A stretch of 64,000 nucleotides of DNA from Paracamarosporium sp. OC-R06-R3 (Eukaryota; Ascomycota; Dothideomycetes; Pleosporales; Didymosphaeriaceae), in assembly GCA_019828545.1 (NCBI GenBank), contig JACVRA010000149.1:62001-126000 (forward strand), read 5' to 3'. Below the pieces are notes generated by a model that did not search any database, was not told the DNA's origin, and was given only the letters and a program-made list of their open reading frames with translations. Position 1 is the first letter of the stretch. Every line of letters begins with the position of its first letter. Below are positions 31,759 to 42,900 of the stretch, piece after piece. The position numbers and the translations under genes were made by a program.

Positions 31759-32139
31759 TGTGTGTTCAATTCTTCACAATGAGTGTCTTGCGGATACGGG
31801 CAAAATGTTTATCTCTTAAGTAATCTTGAACTAGTGACGCATGGTGATTAACAGTTAATAGGCAGTATAAGCAGCTAACAATATGCCGACGATGTTATTT
31901 GGATTTTTGCTATTCATTTCTTTTGATCAAACCAAGAAAATCACGTGGCACGTGGCCCGGAAGGTTGACCATGTTCTTCCCCACAACGCCCTTATCTTCC
32001 TCCCTTCTAGCTTTACGAGTCTGATACAGTCTAGAACCGTTAATCGAAATACGAGAAGTATTGCTATGCATCTAGATATGGTTACAGATTCTGTACTGGT
32101 TTGCACCAATAGCCAAGCATTGCATTGACCAGGCCGGAG

Positions 32140-32152
32140 TCCGGCCGGTGGA
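32140..32152 (+). promoter_or_regulatory. Candidate cluster motif TCCGGCCGGTGGA
   Basis: Differs by one base from the 13-mer at 20632-20644. It lies about 380 bp upstream of the methyltransferase ATG (minus strand). Function inferred. Confidence 0.3.
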
Positions 32153-32170
32153 TTCGACGATCCATAACCA

Positions 32171-32223
32171 CGTAATATGCTGCGATTCATGCAAAACGTA
32201 ATATGCTACCGAATCATGCAATT
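32171..32223 (+). repeat. Two-copy 26-27-bp direct repeat
   Basis: Two adjacent copies start with CGTAATATGCT and continue with similar ATTCATGCAA / AATCATGCAA ends (32171-32196 and 32197-32223). They run straight into the tandem array that follows. Confidence 0.6.
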
Positions 32224-32228
32224 CGACC

Positions 32229-32393
32229 ACCCGGTACATCGCTATCAATGACCCGGTACACCACTATCAATAATCCGGTACCTCACTGTCGGTCATCGGG
32301 CACCTGCTAACCACCCGGGACTCGCTGTCAATCACCCGGTACCTAGAGAGCTCTGCTAATCACCCAATACCTCACCGCTAACCGCTAACTGTG
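32229..32393 (+). repeat. Degenerate tandem array, about 22-bp unit, 7 copies
   Basis: Successive units follow the pattern CCCGGTACNTCNCTATCAAT with increasing divergence (CCCGGTAC, CCCGGTAC, TCCGGTAC, TCGGGCAC, CCCGGGAC, CCCGGTAC, CCCAATAC). Much of the variation is transitions. It is a minisatellite without conserved spacers. Confidence 0.6.
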
Positions 32394-32645
32394 ACAGTTT
32401 TTCGATTCTTAGGGAATTCTTGATTGTCGTTCTATCTGTCTACTGTGCTTCTAAGTTTTCGTGTGATGTCGACAAATCGGTCTCCATGCAGATGCCGCTA
32501 ATCTAAAAAGGTACTAATGTTATCTGGTTTCAGGAAAGCTCGATATCTGCTGCTAGGTTGCGCAGAAAATCGTCACATTAACCGCCCGGCACTTCACCGC
32601 TTCTCAGCTGAAAGTGCCTCTGGATCGACGCGCTTCTCATTCGTC

Positions 32646-33482
32646 CTACTTCGTTGTCGTTGTGCCAGGTCCGGTATTCGGTAGATATGGATGCAAAAAG
32701 GGAAAATAGTATCGCACCAAGCCGAAAAAGATGCATGATGGCGTTCCTGGTGGGAATTTGGCAGTACCTACGCCAGGAGCGTTGCGCACCGTGACGCTCT
32801 TCATGTCATACTGTCCCTTCGGGTCGTCGCACGCTTCAATCATGCCTGCCGCGACGTCAAGGTATGAGACGAAGGTTTGGTGTATGTCAAGGCTGAGTTC
32901 GTGACCGCGCTGCACGTCTAGCGATATGCCTCCGGGTTTCATGTATATTGTCGTGATCCAATCCTCTTCCTTCCGCAGAATCTCCTCTCCAAGACGTAAA
33001 TCCTCGTATACGTGCCATGCCGAGCGAGTTATGATGTGCCTAAAGATTGTTGACATATCTCGGCTCAAGTGGAGGTCGATTGTGGATGATGACAAGAGGC
33101 ATAGCTTAGGCAAAGCCACAGGAGACTTAGTCTTCGAGTCTTCAGAAGAATCCTTCAGCCTCCTGAAAGCTTTGATGATACTGTGGGCGAGATCTTGACT
33201 GATGCGACAGCCTGGAACGTTGTCGTTGGTACTAGCAACAAGAAAAACAGCGCTGCAATTCCGGGTACAGTTGGCGAGCATCTCATCGTCGTTGATACTT
33301 CCTTCGTATATCTCGACTCTCTTATCATCGATGATCTCTGGGAGCAAGCGGTACAGCTTCATTCGGTTGCGACAGTATGCGTTGATTTTGACGCCCTCCC
33401 GGGTCAGCAACAGTTGCATCAGAGCTAATCCGCAGTTGCCAGTGGCTCCTAGCACGGCGTATGTCTGTTGACTGCCCTGCAT
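32646..33482 (-). CDS. NmrA-like NAD(P)-binding reductase (AflX/MdpK-like)
   Basis: Atypical short-chain dehydrogenase of the NmrA group, 278 residues, one exon, ATG at 33482. The Rossmann glycine motif is YAVLGATGNCGLALMQLLL at the N-terminus; the following basic segment (INAYCRNRMKL) suits NADPH. There is no YxxxK catalytic pair in the normal place. Family counterparts in related clusters are AflX (StcQ) and MdpK, which act together with the DUF4243 enzyme in the conversion of anthraquinones to xanthones or benzophenones. Here the gene lies next but one to the DUF4243 gene and beside the dehydratase-like gene, which supports that reading. The exact reaction is inferred. Confidence 0.82.
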   Translation of the reverse strand: MQGSQQTYAVLGATGNCGLALMQLLLTREGVKINAYCRNRMKLYRLLPEIIDDKRVEIYEGSINDDEMLANCTRNCSAVFLVASTNDNVPGCRISQDLAHSIIKAFRRLKDSSEDSKTKSPVALPKLCLLSSSTIDLHLSRDMSTIFRHIITRSAWHVYEDLRLGEEILRKEEDWITTIYMKPGGISLDVQRGHELSLDIHQTFVSYLDVAAGMIEACDDPKGQYDMKSVTVRNAPGVGTAKFPPGTPSCIFFGLVRYYFPFLHPYLPNTGPGTTTTK

Positions 33483-34007
33483 TGTCGATGGTTGCTACGC
33501 CGCTTGCAACGGGTCCTGGAGATGATTGTTGTAATTGGTCTGGGTTTCAGGCGTCTGAATTCATGAGGTGACAATACTCTACTTATCCGGGGTTACTCGG
33601 TCAGTCGGATCTTTGTACCGCCGAGAAATCGGGGAACTTGGGTTTTTATTTGACGAACATACAGATTCCCGATACCTCGGTGGTACCAAAATCCGACCGG
33701 GCATCGGATCTCGCGTCTCCTAGTAGGCCGTCTGATTTACAAGCAAAATCTAGCCTATATTACCCTTGAACTTGATTGAAAAGTATCATTAGATTATATA
33801 TGACGTGGTCCTTAAGCGAGCGGGCTTACTAAACGACTGCAGGGGTAGCGATAATAACGAAGAAAACGCTCGCGTACCCGCTCTGAAGATCTTTCTTTGT
33901 GTTGGAGCTTGGAATTCAAACATCTATAATGCTATCTTTGGGGTTGTGGCATAGTTCTAGTCTAGTACAAGCGAAGCAAATATGATTGCCGTACGCTAAA
34001 TACCATT
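33483..34007. other. Intergenic with a strong inverted repeat
   Basis: Promoter of the NmrA-like gene and 3' region of the dehydratase-like gene. It contains the inverted repeat at 33604-33697. No gene recognised. Confidence 0.45.
33604..33697. repeat. Inverted repeat with about 30-bp arms upstream of the NmrA-like gene
   Basis: The left arm (33604-33633) begins GTCGGATCTTTGTACCGCCG, and the reverse complement of the right arm (33668-33697) begins GTCGGATTTTGGTACCACCG. The loop is about 34 bp. Arms differ by a few transitions and one gap. The left arm includes GTACCGCCGAG, whose reverse complement CTCGGCGGTAC also occurs at 24951-24961 in the AflJ-like gene. It may be a MITE remnant or a regulatory palindrome. 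Confidence 0.6.
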
Positions 34008-34634
34008 TCAGTCCAGTTTCTCCTCAAACAATCTCTCGTAATTATACTCGGTCCAGAACACCCCTGGTACTAGCCCAGCAAACTTCCACACTCCATCTAC
34101 TCGCCGATAATGAATCTGGGAGTTTCCATGAGCATGTCCTTTGAAGTCAACCTCCTTACAGGTGTCGTCTTTATATTTTTGATGTGCCACGCGCATCTGC
34201 TGATAACTGATTACGTGGTCCTCGGCAATCAGAGCCCACTTCGTAGCGCCAACCAGATGCTGCGTCCTAATACTTAGGTCGCCCAAAAAGTTTTTGCCTG
34301 ATATCATGCCAACAAACTTGTCGGCTGGCACCGCGTCCCACACCTGGCCTTGAGGCATGATGGTTGTGTAATCGAGCTGAGTGGTCGTTAGAAAAGACTC
34401 GACAGAACTGCTGGGCTCTACGTACATAGATAGTCGGCGCGATGATTGAGGCAAGGCGCTCCCAGTCCTTGGTGTCGAAACTTTCGGCCCAATCATACCG
34501 GGCATATTGACACTGGGATACGACTAGAATTGGATACAATGTCAGTCGATGTGTGCTGTGATTTTGTGCGGAACATTCCCGGTTGGAAACCTACCTTCCC
34601 ATGAAGGCGGTGTCTGTTTGGAGGACGAGGACAT
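34008..34634 (-). CDS. Scytalone dehydratase-like enzyme (MdpB-like)
   Basis: Dehydratase of the scytalone dehydratase family (SnoaL-like cone fold), which removes water from hydroxylated tetralones or reduced anthraquinones. Three exons, 34595-34634, 34426-34523 and 34008-34376, give 168 residues, matching the family length; all introns are GT-AG. Splicing yields [20 protein letters not shown] and then [20 protein letters not shown], joined to [16 protein letters not shown]. Active-site-type residues are in place: the Tyr-Asp pair in ARYDWAES, Tyr in LDY, His in RTQHLVG, His in VAHQKY, and [20 protein letters not shown]. Neighbours are the NmrA-like reductase and, divergently, the T4HN-reductase-like SDR. 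Reductase plus dehydratase is the usual pair for aromatic deoxygenation (as MdpC/MdpB) or DHN-melanin formation; the cluster context favours the former. Confidence 0.9.
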
Positions 34635-35284
34635 GGTGACGATGATGGTGGTGGTGAGATGTAAATTCCTATCAGAAGATGGCTTTACTATCTATCACCT
34701 TGCTAGTGGGTCTCGATGTTCTTGGGGCGGCATTGTGCCAGCTTCACGCTGATTTACCCGACCGGGCTGCCGGCACGTATACTAAGCTGTCGGGCAACGA
34801 ATATGGATGCAAAGTTTTCAGCACGTCCAACCGTACGTAATTCGACCGTACTACAGAATCTCACCGTACTCCAATCTACTGTGCACGGTTCATATACTCC
34901 GCTTTTTGTGTATACCCGGCCACATTATGAGCCGTGCACAGCTGACCGTACTCCACAGTACGGTGAGATTTCGCAGTACGGTCAAAATACTCGGACTGTT
35001 TTTGCTGATGTAGGCCGCCAAGATGGCCGAGTTTACTCTGCGGGGGCTGCGTTACGTACGGTCAAATTACGTACGGTTGGACGCGCTGACGGCGTTGCAA
35101 TATCCCGACGCGAGGCGTGCCCGGAGGTTCTGCAGAACCCGACGCGAGAAGGCAAAGAATTCATGGACCTCAATAGCAGCCTTTCGCAGCATCATTTGGA
35201 ACACGAACGCATCATCTTTGAATCTTTCATTTTCTGCCACACACATTTCCAAGCTCCATACCAGCTTCCCATATCGTTGCAATC
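34635..35284. other. Divergent promoter, dehydratase-like / SDR, carrying a MITE-like element
   Basis: 650 bp, of which about 270 bp (34819-35088) is an inverted-repeat element. The remaining 196 bp before the SDR ATG is likely its 5' leader. Confidence 0.5.
34819..35088. mobile_element. MITE-like element A with 32-bp terminal inverted repeats
   Basis: About 270 bp, non-coding. The left end begins CAGCACGTCCAACCGTACGT and the reverse complement of the right end begins CAGCGCGTCCAACCGTACGT; over 32 bp the two arms match at 30 positions. The interior is itself palindromic, with CTCACCGTAC on the left and GTACGGTGAG on the right. No clear target-site duplication is visible, and weak similarity continues beyond both ends. 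A related shorter element lies at 36547-36640. Confidence 0.6.
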
Positions 35285-36082
35285 ATGTCCACCCAGCAGT
35301 ATATCCCAGGCCGCTTGGACGGAAAGGTCGCTTTGGTGACTGGTTCTGGACGCGGTATTGGTGCAGCCGTTGCTACCCATCTCGGTCGACTAGGCGCAAA
35401 GGTTGTTGTCAACTACGCAAATGCCGAGGGGCCTGCGGCCAAGGTCGTCGAAACCATCAAGAGTTTTGGAACCGATGCCATTGCCATCAAGGCCGACGTG
35501 CGTCAAGTTTCCCAGACCGCGGAACTTTTCGACAAGGCGGTCGCACACTTCGGAAAACTCGACATTGCAGTCAGCAACTCTGGAGTTGTCAGCTTCGGCC
35601 ACTTGAAGGACGTCACTGAAGAAGAGTTTGACCGTGTTTTCAGCCTCAACACCCGTGGTCAATACTTCGTCGCGCGCGAGGCTTACCGTGTCTTGTCTCC
35701 CGGAGGCAGGATTATCATGACTTCGTCTAACACGGCTTTCGACTTCAGCGTTCCAAAACACTCCCTGTACTCGGCTTCCAAGGCTGCCATCGACTGCTTT
35801 GTCCGTATCTTGGCCAGGGACTGCGGCGACAAGAAGATCACTGTGAACGCGGTCGCTCCAGGTGGCACAGTGACGGACATGTTCCACGACGTATCTGTCC
35901 ACTACATCCCGAACGGAGAACAGTTCACTGGCGAGGAGAGACAGAAGATGGCTGCGATGGCTTCGCCTTTGCAACGGAACGGTTACCCGGAGGATGTTGC
36001 GAACGTCGTTGGCTTCTTGTGCAGCAAGGAGGGAGAATGGATCAACGGAAAGAGCATTACGTTGGATGGTGGAGCCAAATAG
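35285..36082 (+). CDS. SDR reductase, Ver-1/T4HN reductase-like (MdpC-like)
   Basis: Classical short-chain dehydrogenase of 265 residues, one exon from ATG 35285, close to the tetrahydroxynaphthalene reductase/versicolorin reductase (AflM, StcU, MdpC) group. The cofactor motif is [16 protein letters not shown], and basic residues that favour NADPH are expected in this group. Other motifs are NSG in [13 protein letters not shown], Ser147 or Ser148 in [10 protein letters not shown], and the catalytic Tyr162 and Lys166 in YSASK. The C-terminus [17 protein letters not shown] is typical. It should reduce a hydroxyanthraquinone or naphthol tautomer, which the divergent dehydratase-like enzyme would then dehydrate. 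It is flanked on both sides by related inverted-repeat elements. Confidence 0.92.
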   Translation: MSTQQYIPGRLDGKVALVTGSGRGIGAAVATHLGRLGAKVVVNYANAEGPAAKVVETIKSFGTDAIAIKADVRQVSQTAELFDKAVAHFGKLDIAVSNSGVVSFGHLKDVTEEEFDRVFSLNTRGQYFVAREAYRVLSPGGRIIMTSSNTAFDFSVPKHSLYSASKAAIDCFVRILARDCGDKKITVNAVAPGGTVTDMFHDVSVHYIPNGEQFTGEERQKMAAMASPLQRNGYPEDVANVVGFLCSKEGEWINGKSITLDGGAK

Positions 36083-36546
36083 GCGCTGGATAAAAAGCCG
36101 GATTGCGTATCCAAGAAGTAGTAGCTCAGTATACTAATGCTACATACATTCATTACTTACCTTGAATTATGCTATCACGTATTTCTCATGTGGCGTTCTT
36201 CTGCATTGCAATCATGTGATGAGTCGATGGATCGGTCGTTCGAAGGACCGTTGACGAGATCCTGGTGCTCGAGTTTTTGGAGCTGGAGTGCTGGTATGGT
36301 TTGGTCTGAGATCAAGCAAGTCCTCCGTGAGCTCAGCTCGCAATCAGGTCGACTGCTCGTCACTTGGAGATCGGTCTGTTTACGCGAGCATGATTGCCAC
36401 AGCAGCTATGCTTGCTGCCTCGAAGCGACTCTTCTCGACAGCTGATATCCTAGCCGAACATCTATCGTTTCAGCCGCACTGATTGCCTATCTTACTGGTG
36501 CTTAGTGACCCGAATGTACCGGTCGGGCGTATTAGCGACTCGGACA

Positions 36547-36640
36547 TCGCTTCCACACGTACGTAATATGAACCGTGCACGGTGACCGTAGTACGGTGAG
36601 ATTTGCAGCACGGTCAAATTACGTACAGTTCGAGACGCTG
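36547..36640. mobile_element. MITE-like element B, short relative of element A
   Basis: About 94 bp. Its arms share GTACGTAATNTGA on both sides in inverted orientation, and the interior GTACGGTGAGATTTGCAGCA closely matches element A at 34958-34977. Likely an internal-deletion derivative of the same family. Boundaries are approximate. Confidence 0.5.
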
Positions 36641-36715
36641 ATATTTCGGAATAAACAGAAGATAAGCATAGTTTGCCTGTGTAGAGGCCAAGGGCCGGTT
36701 GAGCGGTAACTAAGA

Positions 36716-36723
36716 CCCGGCGG
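36716..36723 (+). promoter_or_regulatory. Candidate cluster motif CCCGGCGG in the PKS promoter
   Basis: Shares the CCGGCGG core with sites in other cluster promoters and lies 194 bp before the PKS start codon. Function inferred. Confidence 0.3.
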
Positions 36724-36916
36724 CAATCCTTTGGTCGGGTTGTTTACATAAGGGTAAGCTATTGAGAGTAGCGACATCGTATCATCAATAAGTCAAGATT
36801 GAAATATAGATCATTGCTGGTGAAGTAGAGATCACCACTCCTGACCATCACTCTCCTCCTTCGTTTGTCTTGAATCGTCCTCCTTTCTACATCTCCACTC
36901 CAAAGATAATATCAGG

Positions 36917-39900
36917 ATGGCCGCCAACGCGTCTTGTAGCAAAGTCTACATTTTCGGAGACGATACTTTCGACTACGAACCTTCATTAGCACACTTGCTC
37001 CGGACAGATGACCAAAACTTGAACAGGTTCTTCCGTGATGCGTACAGTGCAATTCGAGTAGAACTCGGCAACCTACCTTTGCATGCTCGCGATGCTACAC
37101 CCAGATTCTCGAGCTTGACCGATCTGCTCTCTCGGAAACGAACTGGTTCTATCAGTCCTGCCTTGGAGCAGGTGACCTGCTTGGTCCATTTGTTTGCATC
37201 TTTCATTGCGTATGTGATGGCTCACTATCAATTAGTTGAAGGTCTCAATGCTGATAGTCATGACAAGGCAACACTCACAAGGCAACTTGCCATATCCTAC
37301 GCCGGAAAACAGTCATCTTCTGGGCATTGGAATTGGTTCCCTTGCTGCTGCTGCCATTAGCTCATCCGAGGATGTGCTCAGTGTCATCCCGGCAGCCGTC
37401 CACGCCATCCGCGTGGCCGTGCATGTCGGTTTGAGAGCTGATCAAGAAGCCAAATCCATCCAAGGGCCAATAACTTCTGAATCATGGGCTATGAGCGTCG
37501 CTGGCTTATCCGTCGAGGAAGCCACTCAACTGCTCCAACGATTCAATTTTGCAGATGTGAGTAAACTCGAAAGACAATGTCTCTAGAAAACTCATTGACG
37601 ATGTTATCTAGGGCCTCCCTTCACCATCCCATGCATATGTCAGTAGCATCTCAGCTACTGGTGTCACAATCAGCGGTCCGCCCGCTGTGTTGTCGAAGTT
37701 GCGTCGCTCGGATACCATCGCTAGACTAAGGACGGCTGAGCTCCCGATTCGTAGCCCACGAAATGCTAGCCATCTTTTCGACGAGGAAGATGTGAGCATC
37801 ATTCTAGACAAGGCGTCAGCACTGGCTCCCACCAAGTCGAACGCTTCCATCCCCGTCTTGTCCTGCGGCACTGGTCGTTTTCTATGGGCGAGTGGCCCTC
37901 GAAGCGTGATGCAGAATGCCGTTCATGACGTTTTGTGCCGGCCGATGCTGGTTGAAAAGGCAATTGAACAGCTTGAGTCAGCTTTCAAAGCCAACCGCCA
38001 TCACGAGGTCTTGGTGGTTCCCGTGGGTACCGACGCGTCTGAGACTATCCAGAACAGGCTCAGCGCTGCCCTTCAAGGCTCCGTTCCGATCAGAGTTGGC
38101 CCTCAATGGCCACTCAGCACAGACAGCACTGCGTGCGGCCCCAAGGGAAAGTGCAAAATTGCCGTCGTCGGCATGTCAGGCCGTTTCCCAGGAGCCTCGA
38201 GCGCCAATGAACTCTGGGACTTGCTCCAGCGAAGAGTGGATATGTGCAGGGAGGTGCCGCCTCTCCGTTGGGATGTGAACACTCACGTTGACCCAACTGG
38301 CAAGAAGAAGAACACGAGCAAAGTCCGATGGGGCTGCTGGCTGGATGAGCCGGACAAGTTCGATGGTCCGTTCTTTGGTATCTCTCCTCGCGAAGCGCCT
38401 CAAGTTGATCCGGCGCAACGCCTTGCTCTTCTTACGGCATACGAAGCCATGGAGCATGCTGGAATCGTTCCCGGCCGTACTCCTTCGACCAGAGAAGACC
38501 GAGTGGGCGTGTTCTATGGTGTGACGAGCAACGATTGGTGCGAAGCCAACAGCGGGCAGGACATCGACCTCTACTACATCCCTGGAGCTAACCGAGCCTT
38601 CATCCCAGGTCGGGTCAACTACTATTTCAAATTCTCGGGGCCCAGCTACGCGATCGACACGGCTTGCTCGTCCAGTTTGTCAGCAATCCACATTGCGTGC
38701 AACTCGCTTTGGCAGGGAGACATTGACATGGCCATTGCCGGTGGAACTAATGTAAGTTTTTTAACACCTGTACATTGATGCGGAACTAACGAGTTAAAAT
38801 CAAAGGTTCTGACGAACCCCGACATGACGACTGGTCTCGACAAAGGCCACTTCCTCTCCGAAACGGGCAACTGCAAGACGTTCGATGCTACTGCCGACGG
38901 ATACTGCCGAGGAGAAGGTGTAGCGACTGTTCTACTCAAGCGCCTAGAGGATGCGATCGAAGACGGGGATACAATCCACGGTATCTTGGGAAGTGCCTAC
39001 ACCAATCATTCAGCAGAAGCTGAATCTATCACACGTCCTCACGTTGGAGCGCAGCGAGATGTGCTTGAGCGTGTTCTCAACGATTCTGGCACGCACCCCA
39101 GCGAAGTGTACGTGATTACACCATTCTGTCGCTGATAGCCAATGCTGACCATTCACAGTTCATACATTGAGATGCACGGGACGGGAACCCAGGCAGGTGA
39201 TACTCGAGAGATCACATCAGTATGCGAGGTGTTTGCGCCCATTGATGAGGCTCGTCGTCGGGCCAGGTCGAACCCTCTTCACATCGGAGCGTTGAAGGCC
39301 AACATCGGCCATGGCGAATCCGTTTCCGGCGTCAGCGCTCTAATCAAAGTTATGCAGATGATGAAACACAATCAGATTCCACCCCACTGCGGTATCAAGA
39401 CGAAATTGAACCCGGCATTCCCCAAAGACTTGGCCGAGAGGAACGTCCAAATCGATCTCGAGACAACTGCTTGGCCGAAGGCAGGAGAAGGGATCCCTAG
39501 GAAGGCTATCATCAACAACTTCAGTGCGGCAGGTGGAAACAGCTCGATCCTAGTTGAAGACGCTCCCCCGCAACCTCGAGTATTGGACAAGGGAGCGATC
39601 GCTGCCAGGCCCAGTTATCCGGTCGCCATCTCTGCCAAGAGCAAGTCGTCGTTGAAAGGCAACATCGAGGCGTTGTTGGGTTATCTCGCCAACCAAAACG
39701 CAGACACTGCTTCGCTACCTGAGATCTCTTACACGACGACCGCTCGTCGCATCCATCACCAATTCCGCTATGTTACCTCGGTTGCGGATCTGCCGGCACT
39801 CAAAGCGAAATTGCAAGAGCAGGTCGATGCTACGCACGAGCGCATCGTACCACCCAAGGCGGTCCTGTTCTCGTTCACGGGACAGGGTAGTCAATATCCG

Positions 39901-42900
39901 GGCATGGGAAAGCAGCTCATGGAAACGTTGGGCGTTTTCCGCGACGATATCACCAAGTTCGATGGTCTTGTTCGCAAGCTTGGTTTCCCAGCTATTCTGC
40001 CTTTGTTCCACGGCAGTAAGGGTGATGATATCGCCGATTACGACCCAGTCGTTGTACAGCTGGCGAATACCTGCATGCAGATTGCGCTAGCAAGGATCTG
40101 GATCTCATGGGGTGTCAAGCCCAGTGCCGTCGTTGGTCACAGCCTGGGCGAGTATGCGGCTTTGAACATCGCTGGAGTGCTCTCGGACACGGATACCATC
40201 TATCTGGTTGGCCGCCGAGCACAGCATCTTCAGAACTTCTGCGAGCCGAACTCTCACGCGATGCTTGCAGTGGCTGCATCGGTCCCTGAACTGGACAAGA
40301 TCGGTCGCTTCGAGATTGCTTGTATCAACGGACCCAAGGAGACTGTCCTCGCCGGCACGGCAGCTCAAGTTGCTGACTGGAAGCAGAGGCTCACATCAGC
40401 TGGCATTCGCAACACCCTTCTGCGTGTGCCATACGCCTTCCACTCGTCGCAGATCCAGCCAATTTTGCCAGCCTTCATCAACGACGCCAAGGGTGTCGTC
40501 TTCCACAAGCCTCAACTTCCCGTTCTTTCGCCGCTCGAAGGAAAGGTCATTACGGAAACTGGAGTCTTTGGGCCATCCTACGTTGGACGTCATGCTCGAG
40601 AGCCTGTTCAAATGATGAAGTGCTTGGAAGCTGCTTCCTCTGATGGAACCCTGCCTGCCAAGGGAGCATTCGGTATTGAATTTGGCCCTCACCCAGTTGT
40701 TTCTGGAATGGTCAAAGCCGTCCTTGGGTCAGCAGTGACTGTTCTTCCAACATTGCGTCGTAAGGCAGACCCATGGGAGGTTCTCACCACCTCGTTGTGT
40801 GCCCTGTACGCTGCGGGCTCACCTATTGTGTGGGATGGGTTCTTCTCCGATGTGCCTGCCGCAAGAAAGGTTGTTAGCCTTCCAGCCTATCAGTGGGACT
40901 TGAAGTCGTACTGGATCAAGTACAGAAACGACTGGACTTTGACCAAGGGCGATATCCCCATCGGACAGACTAGCGTTGCCCTTCCAAGTGCAGCGACACC
41001 TAAGGCTATTGCAGCTCCCATCCAGAAGCCGCTTCCTTCGGTCCAGAGCACCAGCATTCAGAATGTCTTGGAAGAGACCGCGACGAGTGAAGGGTTGAAG
41101 ATTTCGATCGACTGTGACGTGAGCAACCCGGATATCAACCCGTTCATTCGAAGCCATACTGTCGAGGGCTTCGCTCTTTGCACCCCGGCTGTCTACGCCG
41201 ATATTGCATTCTCTCTTGGAACATACGCATTGGATCGTTATCAACAAAACTCGAACGAGAGAGTCGTGTCGATCCGAAACGTCGAGATCTCGCGAGCCTT
41301 GATTGGCTCGGCTGATTGGAAGCAGAGGCTCCGATGCACAGCTCAGTTTGATTGGGCATCCAAGTCAGGCAAGCTTCGGTTCAGTGTCCACGATGAAGCA
41401 GGCACTGAAGTTGGCCAATTGTCCACATGCGACCTTAAGTTTGTCGATCGCACTACCCAGGAGCGACTGCAAGCTCAGTTGGCCACGTTCAAGGGTAACT
41501 TTGAGCGAATGAGGAAGTCAGACTCAACTTCGCGTTTCAATGGCAACATGTCATACAGGTTGGTTTCTGCGCTCGCCGAATTCAACCCTGACTACCACTG
41601 CATCGATGACGTTCTATACGATAGCGATGCATACGAAGCTGCGTGCCGGGTCAGTTTCGGTCAAATGAAGAAGGGAGGCAAGTTCCACATCAACCCTGCC
41701 GCAGTGGATGGCTTGACGCAATCCGCGGGATTCGTCATGAATGCCAACAACAACACCAAGCTGGAGACAGACGTCTTTGTCAATCACGGTTGGACTGACT
41801 TCCAGTTGTTCGAGCCTATTCGTGACGACTGCCAATATTCCACCCACGTCAAGATGGCGCTGGGCGGAGGCGAGGAGGGGCTGTGGATGGGAGACATTGC
41901 AATTTTCGAGGGCGATAAAGCCGTGGGTTACTGCCAAGGCGTCAAGGTCAGTTATATCTCTTACATTTTCGATTAGAGCCTCGACTAACGCTCACGTACA
42001 CAGATCCAAGGTCTTCCTCGGAAATTCCTTAAGTATATCCTCACTCAAGCAGCCAAGCCTCCGAAAGCCAAGGGCAAGGCTGCTGGAGCTAGACCAGCTA
42101 CGCAACCTGCTGCCGCCGCAAAACCCGCTCCAGCTGCACCAATTAAAGCTGCGGCCCCAGTCGCCCCTGCTGCGCCTGCAGTGACCGTAACGAAAGCCGC
42201 CCCAGTTTCCCAGGCACCCCCAGCTAGGACTGCTCAGCCCGTTGGCGACAATTCGGCGGTGAAGAAGGCCCTCGAGATCATCTCCGAAGAAAGTGAGATT
42301 CCCCTTGCCGACCTGAGGGATGACGTGCAGCTCAGCGATGTCGGTATCGACTCGCTCATCTCTCTCATGGTGACGAGCAGGTTCGCAGAGGAGCTTGGAA
42401 TCACCACTGATTCGGACGTGTTCATGGAAGATACGACAGTCGCCGACATCAAGAAATTCGTTATCCAGAACGCGTCCGGTGACGACTTCGAGGAGATCCC
42501 AGCTCAACCAGCTCCTGTGACAGAGACCCAGACAGTGCACTTTTCCACTCCAGAGCCCTTCGTGGAAGTAGCAAGACCTACGGTTACCGAAGCTCCCCCG
42601 CAACCAATCCAGCAATCTCATGCAGCCGTAGAGGTACCAGTAGTGGAGACAGCTGGTGCCATCAACTTTGATGATGTCATCAAGATCATGGCTGAGGAAA
42701 TCGAAGTTTCTCCGGACTCGATCAATGACCAGACATCGCTGACTGATCTGGGAGTGGACTCGCTGCTGTCACTCATGATTGGGAGCCGTCTGCGTGACGA
42801 GCTCGACATCGAGATTGACTCGGCTTCTCTACTCAACACCCTCAGCAGTGTTGGGGCTTTGCGCCAGGCTCTGTCAGCCGGTGCTGGTGAAGATAGCGCA

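Larger units (their letters stand above)
31759..32645. other. Intergenic rich in short repeats
   Basis: 887 bp between two minus-strand genes. It holds the methyltransferase promoter, the GC motif at 32140-32152, a two-copy 26-bp repeat (32171-32223) and a degenerate tandem array (32229-32393). No gene recognised. Confidence 0.5.
36083..36916. other. Intergenic: SDR 3' region and PKS promoter
   Basis: Contains MITE-like element B (36547-36640), the CCCGGCGG motif (36716-36723, 194 bp before the PKS ATG) and a CT-rich stretch just before the PKS start (about 36840-36900), typical of a fungal core promoter. Confidence 0.5.

Noticed and set aside
32171..32393. CRISPR-like array
   Set aside because: Units are contiguous and degenerate without unique spacers, and the genome is eukaryotic; it is a minisatellite.
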